Source: Owenia fusiformis (taxonomy: Eukaryota > Annelida > Polychaeta > Sabellida > Oweniidae). Taken from it: 64,000 nt of DNA. The stretch lies in NCBI GenBank assembly GCA_903813345.2, contig CAIIXF020000012.1, positions 13,186,932-13,250,931 on the forward strand, read 5' to 3'. This document shows positions 32,511-45,163 of this stretch, piece by piece (positions within the stretch are counted from its first letter, which is position 1; every line of letters starts with the position of its first letter). The position numbers and the translations under genes were made by a program. The notes beneath the pieces were generated by a model. That model was not told where the DNA came from. It did no database searches and saw only the letters and a list, made by a program, of their open reading frames with translations.

Positions 32511-33760
32511 GTCTGAACTTGATGCATTGATAATCTAAAAGACGTGTTAATATAAATTGAATACCAAATAAAAACTACCCGACGCTTAAACTAAATTAAA
32601 TGTATTTTACAACGTGAGTAAATTCAATATGGCAACAAAAATCGAATCGTCTCGAATATAAAAGTAGAAGTTAACACAACCTGACCCAGTTGGTCCAGCT
32701 GCTGGTCAGTCAGCCTAGTTAAATTCTTGACGTAGTGGCCTGTTGGACATTTTTTAAGAAAACATGTACGCGAGCGTACAAATTTTCTTAAAACCCGCTG
32801 GGATTACTATGCCGCTCTCAATCCACTTTTCCAGGGGCCTAAATTATTTTCCGTACATCTTTATATTATACTCGATCAGCCAAATAAACAGTACATTATA
32901 TACGTTATAATTCTTCACGCTCACGTGCACCTTTTTTATTGCGTCCATAAGTGTGAAATTTTTACGTATAGCAGACGACGATTTATAAAAATATCACAGT
33001 AATAATATCACTCACGCGAGGCGTGATGCCATTAAATTCAACGTTACGTGCATATGGCTATTGAAAACGATATTCAGGATAAATTATATCTTAAAAGTGA
33101 TACTGGGTATACCATCACAAAAGCGAAAAATGAATGTGCGTCAATATGACTCTGTATTTATATGGACTAAGTATGCTACTATGGTCTATATGATGCACTA
33201 AACACATTCATTATTTTTACGTGCGTGGTTTGATACATGGATTGTAACGTTGTTTAGATGACTGAAATAATGCTTCTGTTATGATTAAATGATACCGTAG
33301 CATCCGATATCTTATTAACATTCGGGTAACATTGGTTGATTCAACAACCAATTGCACCCCCTCTAAGAACATTCGATCTTTCCATTGGGGGAGAGGGCCT
33401 TATTATATAGTCTGGTGGTTTTTAAATTCGAAACTGTATTATTGAAATGTTACTACTTCTTACATTGCGTGAAAGCCCCTCATGTGACATGCTACTTGAT
33501 TAGCTCAAATTTTACATATAGAGAAATGTACAACAAGGGCAAATCTCACTTATATGATAGAAAGTTCTATTCAAGAATGCGCCATAAATGTTATTGTAAT
33601 TAAAACATAAATTCATGTAATCTCTTGCACTAGAGCAGCGATTCATTTCAATGATATATTAGAAAATGCATGTAATTTTTTGCCCTTGATAATAAAAATT
33701 TATTTCAGCATTTTGCGCATTCCTCAACGCTAGGTCTTAGCATAATCTAAACAAACTCAC
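32511..33760 (-). other. First intron of gene B, proximal part
   Basis: Directly downstream of the signal-peptide exon on the minus strand. AT-rich; the plus frame 33385-33603 has no domain. No further exon recognised. Confidence 0.4.
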
Positions 33761-33815
33761 CAGCAAAAGCTACAGAGAAGACGACAGCGATACCTAGACA
33801 CAATATCCACTTCAT
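33761..33815 (-). CDS. Gene B first coding exon: signal peptide
   Basis: The ATG at 33815-33813 opens MKWILCLGIAVVFSVAFA, a textbook signal peptide (Lys, hydrophobic core, A-F-A cleavage motif). It is followed by G|GTGAGT, a strong donor leaving phase 1. Phase 1 is what the SUEL exon at 21377 needs (G+AG gives Glu), and that exon is the next supported exon downstream on this strand. TATATAAA lies only four bases before the ATG on this strand, so it is more likely 5' UTR than a TATA box. The exon was too short to appear as an open frame and was found by reading. The link over a 12-kb intron is inferred from phase and position. Confidence 0.65.
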
Positions 33816-36150
33816 ACTTTTATATATTCACAAATATGGATTTTAACTCCCTCGTCACTGATCTATCTCGTGATTATTAATTCTTCCATAAAATGACGAT
33901 GATACGAACTTATTTGTTGTCCTCTAAAGTTAAGTATGCCAGTCGTTTCGTTTCACTCTGTTTGTTTTTACAATAAAAATGTATAAAAATATATACAAGC
34001 ATCAGTTATTTCGTATAACTGTTTTTAAGCTGATTTAGGTCGGGGGTAAATCATTTATGAACCTAAGAAGTAGGTATATTGTGTTTTAACTACAGACCAT
34101 ATAGGTTAAATACATAAAAATATCGCGATAAAAACAGGGATCTATTTCTTAACTGCTGAATAGGCATGTAATGTACAAGTGCGCGAATGCGTTAATATCC
34201 CCTAATTTCATTTCGAGTAACAAAAATCATCTAATTACATATTTTTTTAAGTCTAAAAGTTCCAGGATTATTTTAGTGTTTTTGGCAAATGCAAGGGACG
34301 AGATGTGACAGTGTAATAGTTACTATGGTTACCAATTTGCTAATTTGTCATTAACACAATTGCAAATCGCCAACATGACACCTTCCAAAATGTGCATTTA
34401 ACGTGTAACACGGAGATTGCCATTTTGCACGTAAATTGACGTGAATCACGCCAATAAGCATAATGTCCATTGTAATTCATAATTTAAACACCAGGTTAAT
34501 TAGAAGACCTAGTGTTTAATATATATACAATCTAAGTAATATGTCTTTTATAGTACGTATACTTTGGTAAACATTAATGATATATTAAATCCCAGGGAAG
34601 TATTTCATTCCAAAATTGTGGAGAAAAATGCTGTTCAATCTTGTGAATTTTCTGTCAATGTTACGAACCAATGAAGTCACCACCGAACTTGCATTCTTGG
34701 AAGTCTAAATCGATCGATGGAACGCTTTTTATTGCATTTTCTTCAAGTATTTAATCTAACCTAGCACTTGTATGCAGGAATTCGCGATCCTATGTGGGAA
34801 TTTTGCGCTAGAACCATTCAAAGTGACCTCTCACGAATCCTAGAAAAACGCCATATTGGAATTACTAATACTTCTTCAATTGTCTAGATATCGTCTTTCC
34901 GACGGGTTTTACGACAAGATTGGTTCTGACCCAATAGTATTTTAATCTCTTAACACAACGTGAGCCCCAATTCCGAGAAAAGACCACTGGAAATCACTAA
35001 AATGGGGTCTACTTTCCCTCTTCTTTTTGACCGGAAGTGTTTTCCTGACCTCGGTGTGTTGCCGATTTTTTCGTTTTTTCTGGCTGGATTTAGTTTTTAA
35101 ACCTTCTTTAAAATGATCTAATGATAACCTTAAATGAATTTTGAACAATTTAAATTCATATCCTCATTAGATCAGAATTTATTTGTTTTCTTTCCATCAT
35201 TTGTTTACTTCCGGTTTGCTGTTGAATAAATATTTCTTGTAAACATTGACGTAAGCAGATTGTTAGTTCAAAATGCAACCCGGACAATAGCAAATGTTTA
35301 TGATTATAACTATTACATACATGTACGATGCAGATCATGATTTACCCACTAGTTTCCCAGTTTATAACTGCATGTTGTCCTGCCGATAATATGTGAAACT
35401 TTTACAAGATAATAGTTTGCACGGTAATTGCCGTTATTATCTATTGACATGCGCACGTACATGTATGCTTCATAATTTCACGTCAGTCAATTGTCGTGCA
35501 ACATGGCAATTGCCGTACTTCACGTTAAATGGGGTCATCGTACTTAAGTTCACAAAATTGTTCAACTTGTCAAACTTTCAAAAGCTAAAAGTGTTTATTT
35601 TGTCAATTTTCTGAGAATAAGTAACTTTAATGTGAGTTTTCTAAACTATCTACGCATTAGAGGTCATGATGGGCAAATTTTAACTTATAAATGCATTAAT
35701 CTAATGGGACCGGGAATAAGGAATTAGAATTTTAAAAAAGCGATGGCTTTGTGATGTAAAATGAACTCATCTGTTGAAATTTAAGATCGAGAAAGATTAG
35801 TAACCCCAGACCGATTAGTAACCCCAGACCGTTAAAGGCCTATAGGACACTGGGAACATCACTCTTAAACCGGCAATGTTCCCTAATCTTTTGACCACAG
35901 GCTTTTGCCACATGCACAGACATTTATGATCAAACACCAACATTTTGAATTTACCATTGTCAGAAAATTCCTGAAATCCTGGAATTGTATTTTAACAAGA
36001 AATGGTGTTCTTCCTCTATGGCATTAACATCACAAATTAATTACGAGCTCTTTCCTATCCTACATGGCAAAATAAGATGTGAGATAAGGCTCAGTGCACA
36101 AGTCCTGCTGTTTTAGTGTCAAATTGTCTTATCTTGAAGTGAGATTTAAA
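33816..36150. other. Upstream region of gene B; no gene seen
   Basis: Should contain the gene B promoter and 5' UTR (minus strand), but no core element stands out. A minus frame at 34942-35148 (Lys/Arg-rich) has no recognisable domain. A 19-base word containing GATTAGTAACCCCAGACC is duplicated in tandem at about 35797-35832. Confidence 0.4.
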
Positions 36151-36512
36151 GGGTTGTCCAAGTAAAAAGTATGACCTTGTCAGTTATTATTACAAAATTA
36201 TGAATGAATGAGCAAGGATATACACTGTGTAGTCCTGCTTAAGGATACTAGTGGTTACCGATTTTTCTCCTTCCCTACCCCATTGGAGCGCGATCTGGCG
36301 TTCAGGAAGTGAATCGGGACTCAGTATGTATAAAGTAGGTCCTTATTTATCTGAAAACATGTCAAAGTTCAGTGGGAAATCTCATTTTTAATGCTGGCGG
36401 TGAAGTGATTTTGACCTTGGTGATTTTACCAGAATTTTCTGAGAAATCTGACGATGGAGGGGTTGGTACGTGTTTTTAAGTTTATTTACCTCAAAAATTC
36501 CGTGGACAACCC
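36151..36512. mobile_element. Possible MITE with GGGTTGTCCA ends
   Basis: GGGTTGTCCA at 36151 and its complement TGGACAACCC ending at 36512 bound 362 bp. Only one copy is seen and no clear target duplication. Confidence 0.4.
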
Positions 36513-36639
36513 ATAGTTAGTTTGTTATAGCAGGCTAGGCAAGTCTCCCGAACACTGTGGTATGTTGCACTAGGCTTGGATACTAACCGATAATAAGATA
36601 TATGGTAAAATGTTATAATGGTCATCTATGGGAAACTCT

Positions 36640-37296
36640 TCTAGGGTCTCCAACATAGGCCAAGGGAAAAGTAATAGTAAGCTGTATAAAGAAGAGACAG
36701 GTCCACAATAAGTAAGATTTTCAAAGTTTTTTAGTCTTGGCACTAGTTCTCCTTACTGGTATCAAATTGTATTCCCAAATCTCTTTAAAATCTTTTTCAA
36801 AGTGTTTTTCAAACTTATATCATTGTTTTTTTCAAATCTTTATCTTAAGACAGTGCATATAATACTGCATATCAAAGAACAACTATGGATATCTGCAAAT
36901 GCCTGGCAAGCTGAATTCGAAACTTGTGACAATTGATTTGGCTGGTAAATACAGAAATTGTCACTAGTGGTGGAGGTCAGCATTGACCAATCAGATCACT
37001 TGTTACAAATGTACCTTTTTACTGGATAATGAACTTGCCAAGCAATTGCAGATTTTCAGAAATTCTCTCTTTTAGACAGCATTATTCACTCTATATCATC
37101 TGACTGGGTTTCAATCTTAGGTAAGAGCTCTCAACTATCAATTTTCTATCAACTGCCCATTGCTTTTCGAAAATAATACACTAAATATTGTTGAAATCTT
37201 CATCTTAACAAGTGGTCTATGTCAGACTTGTACACCTGTCTCTTCTATTTACAGCTTGCTATTACTTTTCCCTTGGCCTATAGTCTCCAACTTAAA
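36640..37296. mobile_element. Foldback element
   Basis: Left GGCCAAGGGAAAAGTAATAG and GAAGAGACAGGT pair with right ACCTGTCTCTTC and CTATTACTTTTCCCTTGGCC; the arms are about 70 bp and a ~0.5-kb centre lies between them. The plus frame 37160-37447 runs across the right arm and is not called. Confidence 0.6.
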
Positions 37297-39524
37297 CCGA
37301 TCGTATATGTTCCAGTTAAATTATAAGGCCAGCGAGCATGTATACAAGGAGTGGTATCGATATGAAGAACTTTTTGAACACACGTTTCTCTTAAAGTGCC
37401 CGATAAAGTATAAAATGCGCATGCGTCCAGGTGTTGATAAACTATAAATAGCGAAAATCCAGGGTTTGTCACCACAAGGTAAGCCAGGACGTGTTGAGAG
37501 AACAGCTAGTGTTGATATTGAATTTATATGTAGCCAGATAAGTTTCCTTATTGAAAGTACATATGGTTATTAGCAATACTTTGTAGGTGCTAAATAATAA
37601 AATATTTAGATTATATATGAGAGAAATTGGTCATTTCGAACCTGTTGAAAAGTTTGTGGCTCTCGGCTACACCGGGGAATTTACTTCCATGAGTATACAC
37701 ATAAATGTGGGGTTCCCCAAGAGGTACGCGACAAGGTGACCTGGCATCAAATGTGCGACTAAATGCTACTATCGAGAAGATAAAATAACGAATACGACAA
37801 TAAGTTATTGCATGTGACAATCCCGAGCCTTCATCTCACTGAAGTATTTTGAAGTGAAAATAGGATTTTTGTTTTGATACATGGATTCAGATGAACGTAA
37901 CTTTATTCTGACAACTAATCAAAACTGAACAAAATTGATTGTACGTAACAGACAATTTATTGTTTTACAATGTTTTGATTGGCTAAACGAATGAAACCAA
38001 CAAAGTATGACATGTGAAATGACAATTTTGAAATGTAAAATTTAAAAGTGACAAACACAACCTCCCTATCCACTCTTTGGGAACCCTAGTAAATTAGTAA
38101 TATGTACATGCAGCAGTGGTAGTGTGCAGCTTATTATCACACTACGCTTTGTATTCTAAAGCCTGTTGTTTGTAATAACACTAGTGTTCACTCAACGTAA
38201 TGTTTTGTGTGTGGGCAGTCAACGATAATCATTGTTTTATCAATTATAACAAAACCGTACTAAACGAAAAAACGCAAATAAGAGAAAGCTTTCACACACA
38301 TATAAAAAATGAACTAGTCTAATCCGCCAGTATAAACTCTGTGCTATACGTAGCCGGGTCAGGCGCACACTTTAAACCAGTCATTTAAAAATCTAAAAAT
38401 TTAACACATCGTCAATTTAATGGTCATCGTTTGAATAGTAACAATATAATTTGAAAAACTGAAAAATATATATATACTTTCATCTATATTGTTTTAGAAA
38501 ACACAACAAACACTTGTTTTGTTCTTGGTATCATGTTTCAAGAGTGAAATGAAACATCTTTCCGAACCTCATTGGAACAAAACGACATAAACACAACATG
38601 TTTAAGTCTCTCAATATTGCAATTGTACAAAGGAAATTTTGGTTGATTTTAAAAAAGTATCTTGTTAATAGGTTTATCTTGATTTTTATCTATTTTGGGG
38701 GGATTTTGTTTTAATTTTTTTGAATACTTCTTGTTCCAACAAGATTCGGAAAGTCATTTTATTTCATTCTCAAGAATTGGTAGAAAGGAGAAACAACAGT
38801 TGCACTAAAAAAACAAAAAACAAAAACAGTTATATAAAATATTTCTAAATAATTTTCGCATTAAATTGTTGTCAATCAGTCAACATTACATAAAATATCG
38901 TGTTTTTACAGAATGTTTTCAATGATTGGTTTAAGAGAAAAACATTGTTGAATTCAGTTCTCCATATCGATACCAATCCCTTAGTCTGAAAGCCAGTAGT
39001 AATTAACATCACACTGGCTTTCTTGGGTCTGCTAAAGTCGATGGGACAATGTCGATTAAATAATTGAAATTGAGATATTGCGGATCAAGACTAGAAAAAC
39101 AGCAACTCCACGGAGTAGCAAATCCCACCGAACAAAACATATTTTGCTTATTAGTTGCCATCTTGAAAAGTCATCCTTGATCAAACTGGTGTTTGTCCCT
39201 AGGCATGAACATATCCATCAATAAGCATTTGAGTTATCAAAGATTACATTCTTTTTTACGAAAAATGGCAGCCATTTTGAAATTCAGCTGCCATTTTGAA
39301 AATTGTTCTCGAACAGAGCTGACGTGTCCCTTGGCATCAGCATATAAAATTTAAATCCATTCACTGCTATTTGAGTTATCAAAGACTACATTTTTTAGGA
39401 AAAATGGCCGCAATTTTGAATTTTAGCAGCCATTTTGAAAATCTCTTCTTCAGTGTAGCTGTCTGTCTGGAAAAAGCTCCCCTTGGTGAAAGCTTGCTAT
39501 GGGCAAGCATCCTATTACATTTTT
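37297..39524. other. Intergenic, no gene; short diverged repeats
   Basis: Nothing coding recognised. At 39180-39480 there are two diverged copies of a segment containing TTTGAGTTATCAAAGA and (A/G)GCCATTTTGAAATT-like words; relatives occur near 62360-62640. Confidence 0.4.
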
Positions 39525-40544
39525 AGCTCACATGGTGAGCTTTTGCAATCACTCACTTGTCCGTCGGTCCGTCTGTCCGTGTGTCCGTCCGTCAACAATA
39601 GTGGCACGTTTTAAAACCTCTGTCGATAGGATTCCTGTTTTAAGTTATTTCTGTTCAACATCAATATAGAAAACTCCCCTATGACTCCTGGTTCAAAAGC
39701 TCGCCTGTCTCGAAATTCACTTTTGACCAATTTCCTAGCTTTACAAATAATTTCAAGTGTCCTACATTGTAAAAGTCCATGTCAATGTGAAGGGTAGGTA
39801 TATGAAATAATTTTGTTACAAAAAATTAGCGAAAAATTATATCCATTTCTTTATTTTCAGTTAACATTGATTTGTCTATCTGACTCGCGAAATCCACTTT
39901 CCATCAATAACAGTGGCACATTTAAAAACCTCTGTCGATAGGATTCCTGTTTTAAGTTATTTCTGTTCAACATCAGAGAGATTTCGCACATACGTGAAAG
40001 TACAACTTATACGTATAGTTTAAAGGGTCATGTCGAACTATTATATTTACTAAAATCAATTTTAAATTGTACTTTATGGAACATAACTATTCCCGATACA
40101 GAAAAGCTCCATCAACCAGAGACTGTGAATGCACTGTCATCTGCACGTGTAGACTATGCACATTATAATTAAATACTTGCTTCCGTGTCCTAGTAGTTGC
40201 AGTGTATTCTAAACACGATCCTTTAAAGTGAGTCATGATCCTTTCAAGTGAGTCATTACATAAACAAGTTGATTATTTCAAAGTTTTCATGATCAGTATA
40301 AGTTCAATGAACTTACAAAATTGTATATACACGTAGATGATAAACGTATACAGTTGGATCTCCGTATAAAGCTTTACCTACATGTGTGTGGAACAATTGA
40401 CCGCAAGCATTTTTTAGAATTAATTGGCTGAGTAGGAACAGTATCCAATCAAATACTTTAACCATCAATTTGAAACACCAATCAAACCAGTAGATTCTAG
40501 CAATTCCTGGAAACGACCCATTCAGTAGCTCAACAAATGACATA

Positions 40545-41746
40545 CAGGGTGTTTCATAACGAGCATCTCCAATTTGAGAAGAGATGGGTCTATATACAGG
40601 GTGTCCAAAAAAACAGGACCGTAAGAAAGTTGAATAACTCGGTCAATTTTGCATATTTTGCCTTGAAATTTCAGAATTATTTAGTTCATTCAATGTAAAT
40701 TTTGTTGTGAAAGTCTGATAATTATCTACCAATTGAGTCAAAAACTACAGCTCCTTACAAAACATGCCCCAAATGTGCAAATCTCATCTCTATGCAAAAT
40801 TCAATCTGGCGAACAAAGCTGTTGATGATCCTCCTACACACATGTCTCTCTGAATGGACAAGTTTGTTCCAAGAACAATTGCTCCTGGGGCTTACATCCT
40901 CATGATGAAGTGTTACAGCATCCATTGCATTCTGAACAATGCACTCCCTGGGTGGCAATGAGGAAACATGGAATCATCAGTCCCTTTTGGTTCGAAGGTG
41001 ACTGGGGACTTGCTATCACCACGAAGAAGGACCAGTAAGTTCTCACCAAGTTTTGGAGGTCACTGAGCACCACAAGGGACATCTAAGGAGATAATTAAGC
41101 AGTGGTTTCAACAAGCCAATTCCACGCCAACACTGCAAATGATATGCTGAAATGGTTTAGGCAATGCTTTGGTGGTCAGCTCATCAGTTGCAGAACGCAA
41201 ACCATATGGATGGGCAGCTCATTCGCCTGATCTAAATCCCCCAAATTTTTATCTTTGAGGATTTCTCAAAGTCAATGTGTATACTGACAGGCCCCTAACA
41301 ATCTTAAGAGGGCAATAACTACCCCAATATTTACCATCCACATTAATGTGTATAGGTAAGGGTCATTAACAACTTTGTTCGCAGGATTCGTTTGTGCATA
41401 GAGAGGAGAAGTGCCGACTTTGAGCATGTTTTGTAAATGACTGTAGTTTTCGACACAATATACAGAGTATCATCAAAAATTCACATTGAATGACCTAAAT
41501 AATTCTTAAATTTCAAGGCAAAATATGCAAAATTGACCGAGTTATTCAACTTTCTTACGGTCCTGCTTTTTTGGACACCCTGTATATATGTACTATATAT
41601 GAGCCTATTTTATTCTAGACAAACACATTTGGATCAACTAAACATGCTACAATTCAAGAAAGTACAAATGGCATCCCTTTGACTTTTATTTATTACAGTC
41701 CGAGAAGATCTTTCCTGACGAAAAGCCCACATAATGAAACACCTTG
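40545..41746. mobile_element. TA-flanked CAGGGTGTTTCATAA MITE, interrupted
   Basis: CAGGGTGTTTCATAACG at 40545 and its mirror ATAATGAAACACCTTG ending at 41746, flanked by TA. Uninterrupted 221-bp copies are at 45514-45734 and 48543-48763. This copy is split by the mariner relic. Confidence 0.75.
40597..41582 (+). pseudogene. Mariner-like transposon relic
   Basis: 986 bp with long inverted ends (CAGGGTGTCCAAAAAAACAG... and ...TTTTGGACACCCTG, homologous over about 85 bases) and a TA duplication (40595-40596, 41583-41584). Plus-strand frames near 41215-41310 read WAAHSPDLNPPNFYLWGFLK and VYTDRPLTI. That is the W..HSPDLNP..F.LWG.LK signature of mariner/Tc1-superfamily DDE transposases, including the second catalytic Asp. 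Frames are broken throughout and the length is short for an autonomous element, so it is dead. The uninserted context is visible at 45568 and 48590. Confidence 0.8.
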
Positions 41747-42590
41747 TATGTTTTCTTATAAGTATAAGTATACGTTATAAGTTGTATTTTACGTATGTGC
41801 GAAATCTCTCTATTAATACAGAAAACTCCCTTATGACTCCTGGTTCAAAAGCTCGCCTATTTTCAAAATTGCCGCCATTTTTGTCTCGCGAAATTTAAGT
41901 GTCTTCCATTGTAAAAATCCATGTCAATGTAAAGAGTAGATGTATAAAATAATTTTGTTACGAAAAATCAGTGAAAAATTATATCAATTTTTTTATTTTC
42001 AGCTATTTTAGTTTACATTGATTTGTCCATCTGTCTCGCAAAATCCACTTTTGGACCATTTACCTTAAACCCTCTGTCGATGGGATTCCTGTTTTAAGTT
42101 AATTTTGTTCAACATCAATACAAAAAACTCTCCTATGACTCTTGGTTCAAAAGCTCGCCTATTTTCAAAATGGTCGACATTCTTATTTCGCGAAATTCAC
42201 TTTTTGCCCATTTCCTAGCTTTACAAATAATTTCAGCTGTCCTGCATTGTAAAAACCCATGTCACTGTAAAGAGTAGTTGTATGAAATAATTTTGTTACA
42301 AAAAAATTGGCAAAATATTTTATCAGTTATTTCCTAGCGTTACAAATAATTTCAGGTGTCTTGCATTGCAAAAAGCCATGTCACTGTAAAGAGTACTTGT
42401 ATGAAATAATTTTGTTACAAATAATTGGCAAATAATTATATCCGTTTTTTTCAGCCATTTTACTTAACACTGATTTGTCCATCTGTCTCTCAGTCAGTCC
42501 AAAATAGTGGCAAGTGGCTTGAAATAATTTTGTTACAAAAAATCAGCAAAAAAAATTATATCCGTTTTTTTCTGTCACCATGTGAGCCCA

Positions 42591-43260
42591 GTACCCACGG
42601 TTCTATTTTTTTATTTATTGATATAAGTGGAATCTGTAAATGGGTAAAGAACTATTTCTCAATACATTTTCTCCAATAAGTTTTTGAACAGTCGAAAAGA
42701 TGTATGTTTTTATGAATGGAGATCAGGATCAAATGGCGAGTAGAACAGATAATATTATCAACCATGCTTCGGTTTGTTTAGATAAATAATTAATCAGATG
42801 AATTGTACATCGGATGGAGGAGAATTATAGCGCATAATAGTTTTTGAACGCGAATACATGTAATACAACTATAATTTGATATATTCTGCTTAGAATAAAA
42901 AATATAAGAACATACTATTATTTAGATTAGATATACGATATAATTCTAATTCGAAAATGACTGTATTCACGCCTTCTATAAACTGTAAACAAAGTCAACA
43001 TTTCACCGGGGGTATATTCGCGAGCAATACGTCCAAGCTTTCAGTAATCCACATTTATTCATTGAAAACACAAAATCTCCGACGTACGCTTGTGAAGCTC
43101 CAGGTGTTCTGGGCTACCCAAGTATTCCGACTCTTGCCGAAGTATTCTGACTTGGCCCAAGTATTCTGGGTTTATTTATTTTATCAAATACACTCGATAC
43201 GGTGATTTTCAAATTATAACATTAATTTAGGTTTCTACAGAGGAGAATGTTGAAATAATA
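42591..43260. other. Intergenic, no gene
   Basis: AT-rich. A small motif cluster at 43100-43165 (CAAGTATTC / GAAGTATTCTGAC / CCCAAGTATTCTGG) is a short degenerate tandem repeat; a related CAGAACAGTTGGGC run occurs near 46190. Confidence 0.35.
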
Positions 43261-43332
43261 GTGAGATTTCGCACATAAGTGAAAGTACAACTTAAACGTA
43301 TACGTATAGTTTAAAGGGTCATGTCGAACTAT

Positions 43333-44689
43333 TAGTCCATGGTATGACTTCCGAATATGAAGGATCCGTAGCACACTATAGCGCAGCAACATTTGAAGCA
43401 ATATTTATAAAGGTGTACATGTCTTGATTCTTTTAAAATACCCTTTGCTGAAAAAACTTCCGGCTTTCGGGTCGAAAAATGTCTTTCATCACAAGGGGTC
43501 AAAAAACGTAAATATTTTGTTTCGAACTTTTATACATTTTATAAGACACAGGCCGTTATTCTAAGCATACGAACAAAAATAAATTATCATAATTTAAAAA
43601 TATACTATTTAATTTTACCGTAGATGTCGGTGTTTAATTAGTGCAAGTATGCAAGTGCGTTTTCAGATTTTGTTTGATTTTTCAAATATGAGCCAAGCCG
43701 ATTCAACAAAATTGTGTGTAATATTTTGGTAATTTATGATTGGGAACATATTAGTTTTCTTACCATTTAAAACATTTTATTAACAGAATTTTTTCATATA
43801 ATCGCAAGGGGTCTAACAACAAATTATTGTTCATGTTTTACAAAACATAATACAATAACAAATAGATACGATTTATATCTAATTAAATGTTACAGAGGTA
43901 TTGGAATGTTCATATATTCCAAGGGCATATCTAATAATCAATTATAGTCATATGCAATCGACCGCCTTTGTGGCTATCATCAAGTTTTCTGATTGCTGTT
44001 TGTTCTTTGACCTTACTGCTGGATACAATCAAATTTTAGGGAGATAATGATAACGATTTTTCTCAATTAATCATGAATTCGATCAAGTCTTGATGGTTGT
44101 TTTATAAGCAACTGAGCTATATCTAACTACGGGAAATAGAATTTTAGCTGCAGTCCCAATTAGTCAAGGAAGAGCAATAGCCCAGCCTTTATTGATAATG
44201 TTCACCGCAGAATAAAAGTACATATCTAAAAACGTATTGAGACCCTTTTTGTGAAAAAATTGCATAATTTAAACATTTGTCATTCCAAAATAAAAGTGAT
44301 TCATTTGTAGCATTTATCTTATTAATTCTTGAGAAACAATACAAAACGTCGATACACTGATTACACATTTTTTGGTATTGATAAGAAAAATAACCTCAAA
44401 CTTATACCTTAGAAACTTAAATCATATATTTAAAATCATTTTGTATCATTTTCTGTTGCATTGTGTACTCCAAATTGTGAAAAATTGGGATTTTATTTAT
44501 TGGTGATTTTTTTACCTCTGTTAATGGCAGGCATAATTCAGCCTAAAAGCCGGAAGTATATTGAACGGTTATAATAAAAATAATTAGGGGACATATGTAG
44601 GTATGTTAATGTAAGGTCAAATATCGCTGCGCTATAGTGTGCTACCAGCTCCTTTATTAGACGTCCTAGAGATTTCATACCATGGACTA
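43333..44689. mobile_element. TAGTCCATGG element, copy 2 (inverted)
   Basis: 1357 bp, reverse orientation relative to 25531-26901. Flanked by TAT on both sides (43330-43332, 44690-44692). Copy 1 of the host element reads CGAACTATTATATTTAC with no insertion (about 40035), which confirms the borders and a 3-bp duplication. Confidence 0.85.
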
Positions 44690-44853
44690 TATTATATTTA
44701 CTAAAATCAATTTTAAATTGTACTTAATGGAACATAACTATTCCCGTTATAGAAAAGCTCCATCAACTAGAGACTGTGAATGCACTGTCATCTGCACGTG
44801 TAGATTATGCACATTATGATTAAATGGTTGCTTCCGTGTCCTTGTAGTTGTAG

Positions 44854-45163
44854 TAGAGGCTGACGGTAATTCCGGTTATACGGTTACGGTACGGAATTGA
44901 GCATTTACCGGTATTGAAATTATTAACCGGTTAACCGACGATAATCCCCGGGGAAATAAAAGACACGTCGTTTTTTTTATTCACTTTCACGATGCGTACA
45001 TTTATATAGACATTTAGATGTCCATGTTTGGCAGTTCAGGTGTGATGTCCATGTTTGGCAGTTTGGGTGTAGTAGCTTCATGCTCAGGCTCAGATTTGGT
45101 TGTAGTTATGTTTGGGAGTTCCGGTGTAGTTGTAGTGTCAACGTCAGATCAATAATACCTCTA
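44854..45163. mobile_element. hAT-type MITE with 8-bp target duplication
   Basis: 310 bp beginning TAGAGGCTGACGG and ending AATACCTCTA (TAGAGG/CCTCTA inverted ends), flanked by AGTTGTAG on both sides (44846-44853, 45164-45171). Copy 1 of the host has a single diverged AGTTGCAG there. The left end holds CGGTTATACGGTTACGG and ATTAACCGGTTAACCG, typical of hAT-related short elements. Minus-strand 45163-45018 contains a low-complexity coding-like tract with TPELPN(M/I) repeated. Confidence 0.8.

Larger units (their letters stand above)
3657..33815 (-). other. Gene B: signal peptide-SUEL-CCP-CTLD gene, 3' end not seen
   Basis: This is a reconstructed minus-strand gene of at least six coding exons: signal peptide 33815-33761, SUEL first part 21377-21160, SUEL second part 20837-20741, CCP 5693-5487, CTLD first part 4787-4563, CTLD continuation 3719-3657. 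All junction phases agree (1; 1-0; 0-1; 1-1; 1-1; 1-1). The product would be a secreted or membrane-anchored lectin-like protein; a C-terminal CCP, membrane helix and tail like those of gene A are not visible and may lie left of the window. Introns hold an LTR retrotransposon, a RAG1-like relic and an integrase fragment. Paralogy to gene A is direct: the same domain order, the same intron position inside the CTLD and alignable residues. The ligand is unknown. Confidence 0.7.
39975..41811. mobile_element. Inverted-repeat element, AGAGAGATTTCGCAC family, copy 1
   Basis: AGAGAGATTTCGCAC at 39975-39989 is mirrored by GTGCGAAATCTCTCT ending at 41811, and the arms extend through GTACAACTTATACGTATA. 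It sits in a GTTCAACATCAATA.AGAAAACTCC context found uninterrupted at about 39655 and 42108, giving an empty-site comparison. It contains two further nested elements (40545-41746, and inside that 40597-41582). Confidence 0.8.
39525..42590. repeat. Dispersed repeat with AGCTCACATGGTGAGC end and internal direct repeats
   Basis: Starts TTTTTAGCTCACATGGTGAGC followed by a TCCGTC-rich stretch (39560-39592) and ends CACCATGTGAGCCC near 42590. Inside are several diverged direct copies with CTCTGTCGATAGGATTCCTG, TGACTCCTGGTTCAAAAGCTCGCC and GAAATAATTTTGTTACAAA. It hosts the insertion at 39975. From memory this type of repeat is common in molluscan genomes; that is not provable here. Confidence 0.55.

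Noticed and set aside
34942-35148. Lys/Arg-rich minus-strand frame
   Set aside because: Short, no domain, no splice or context support.
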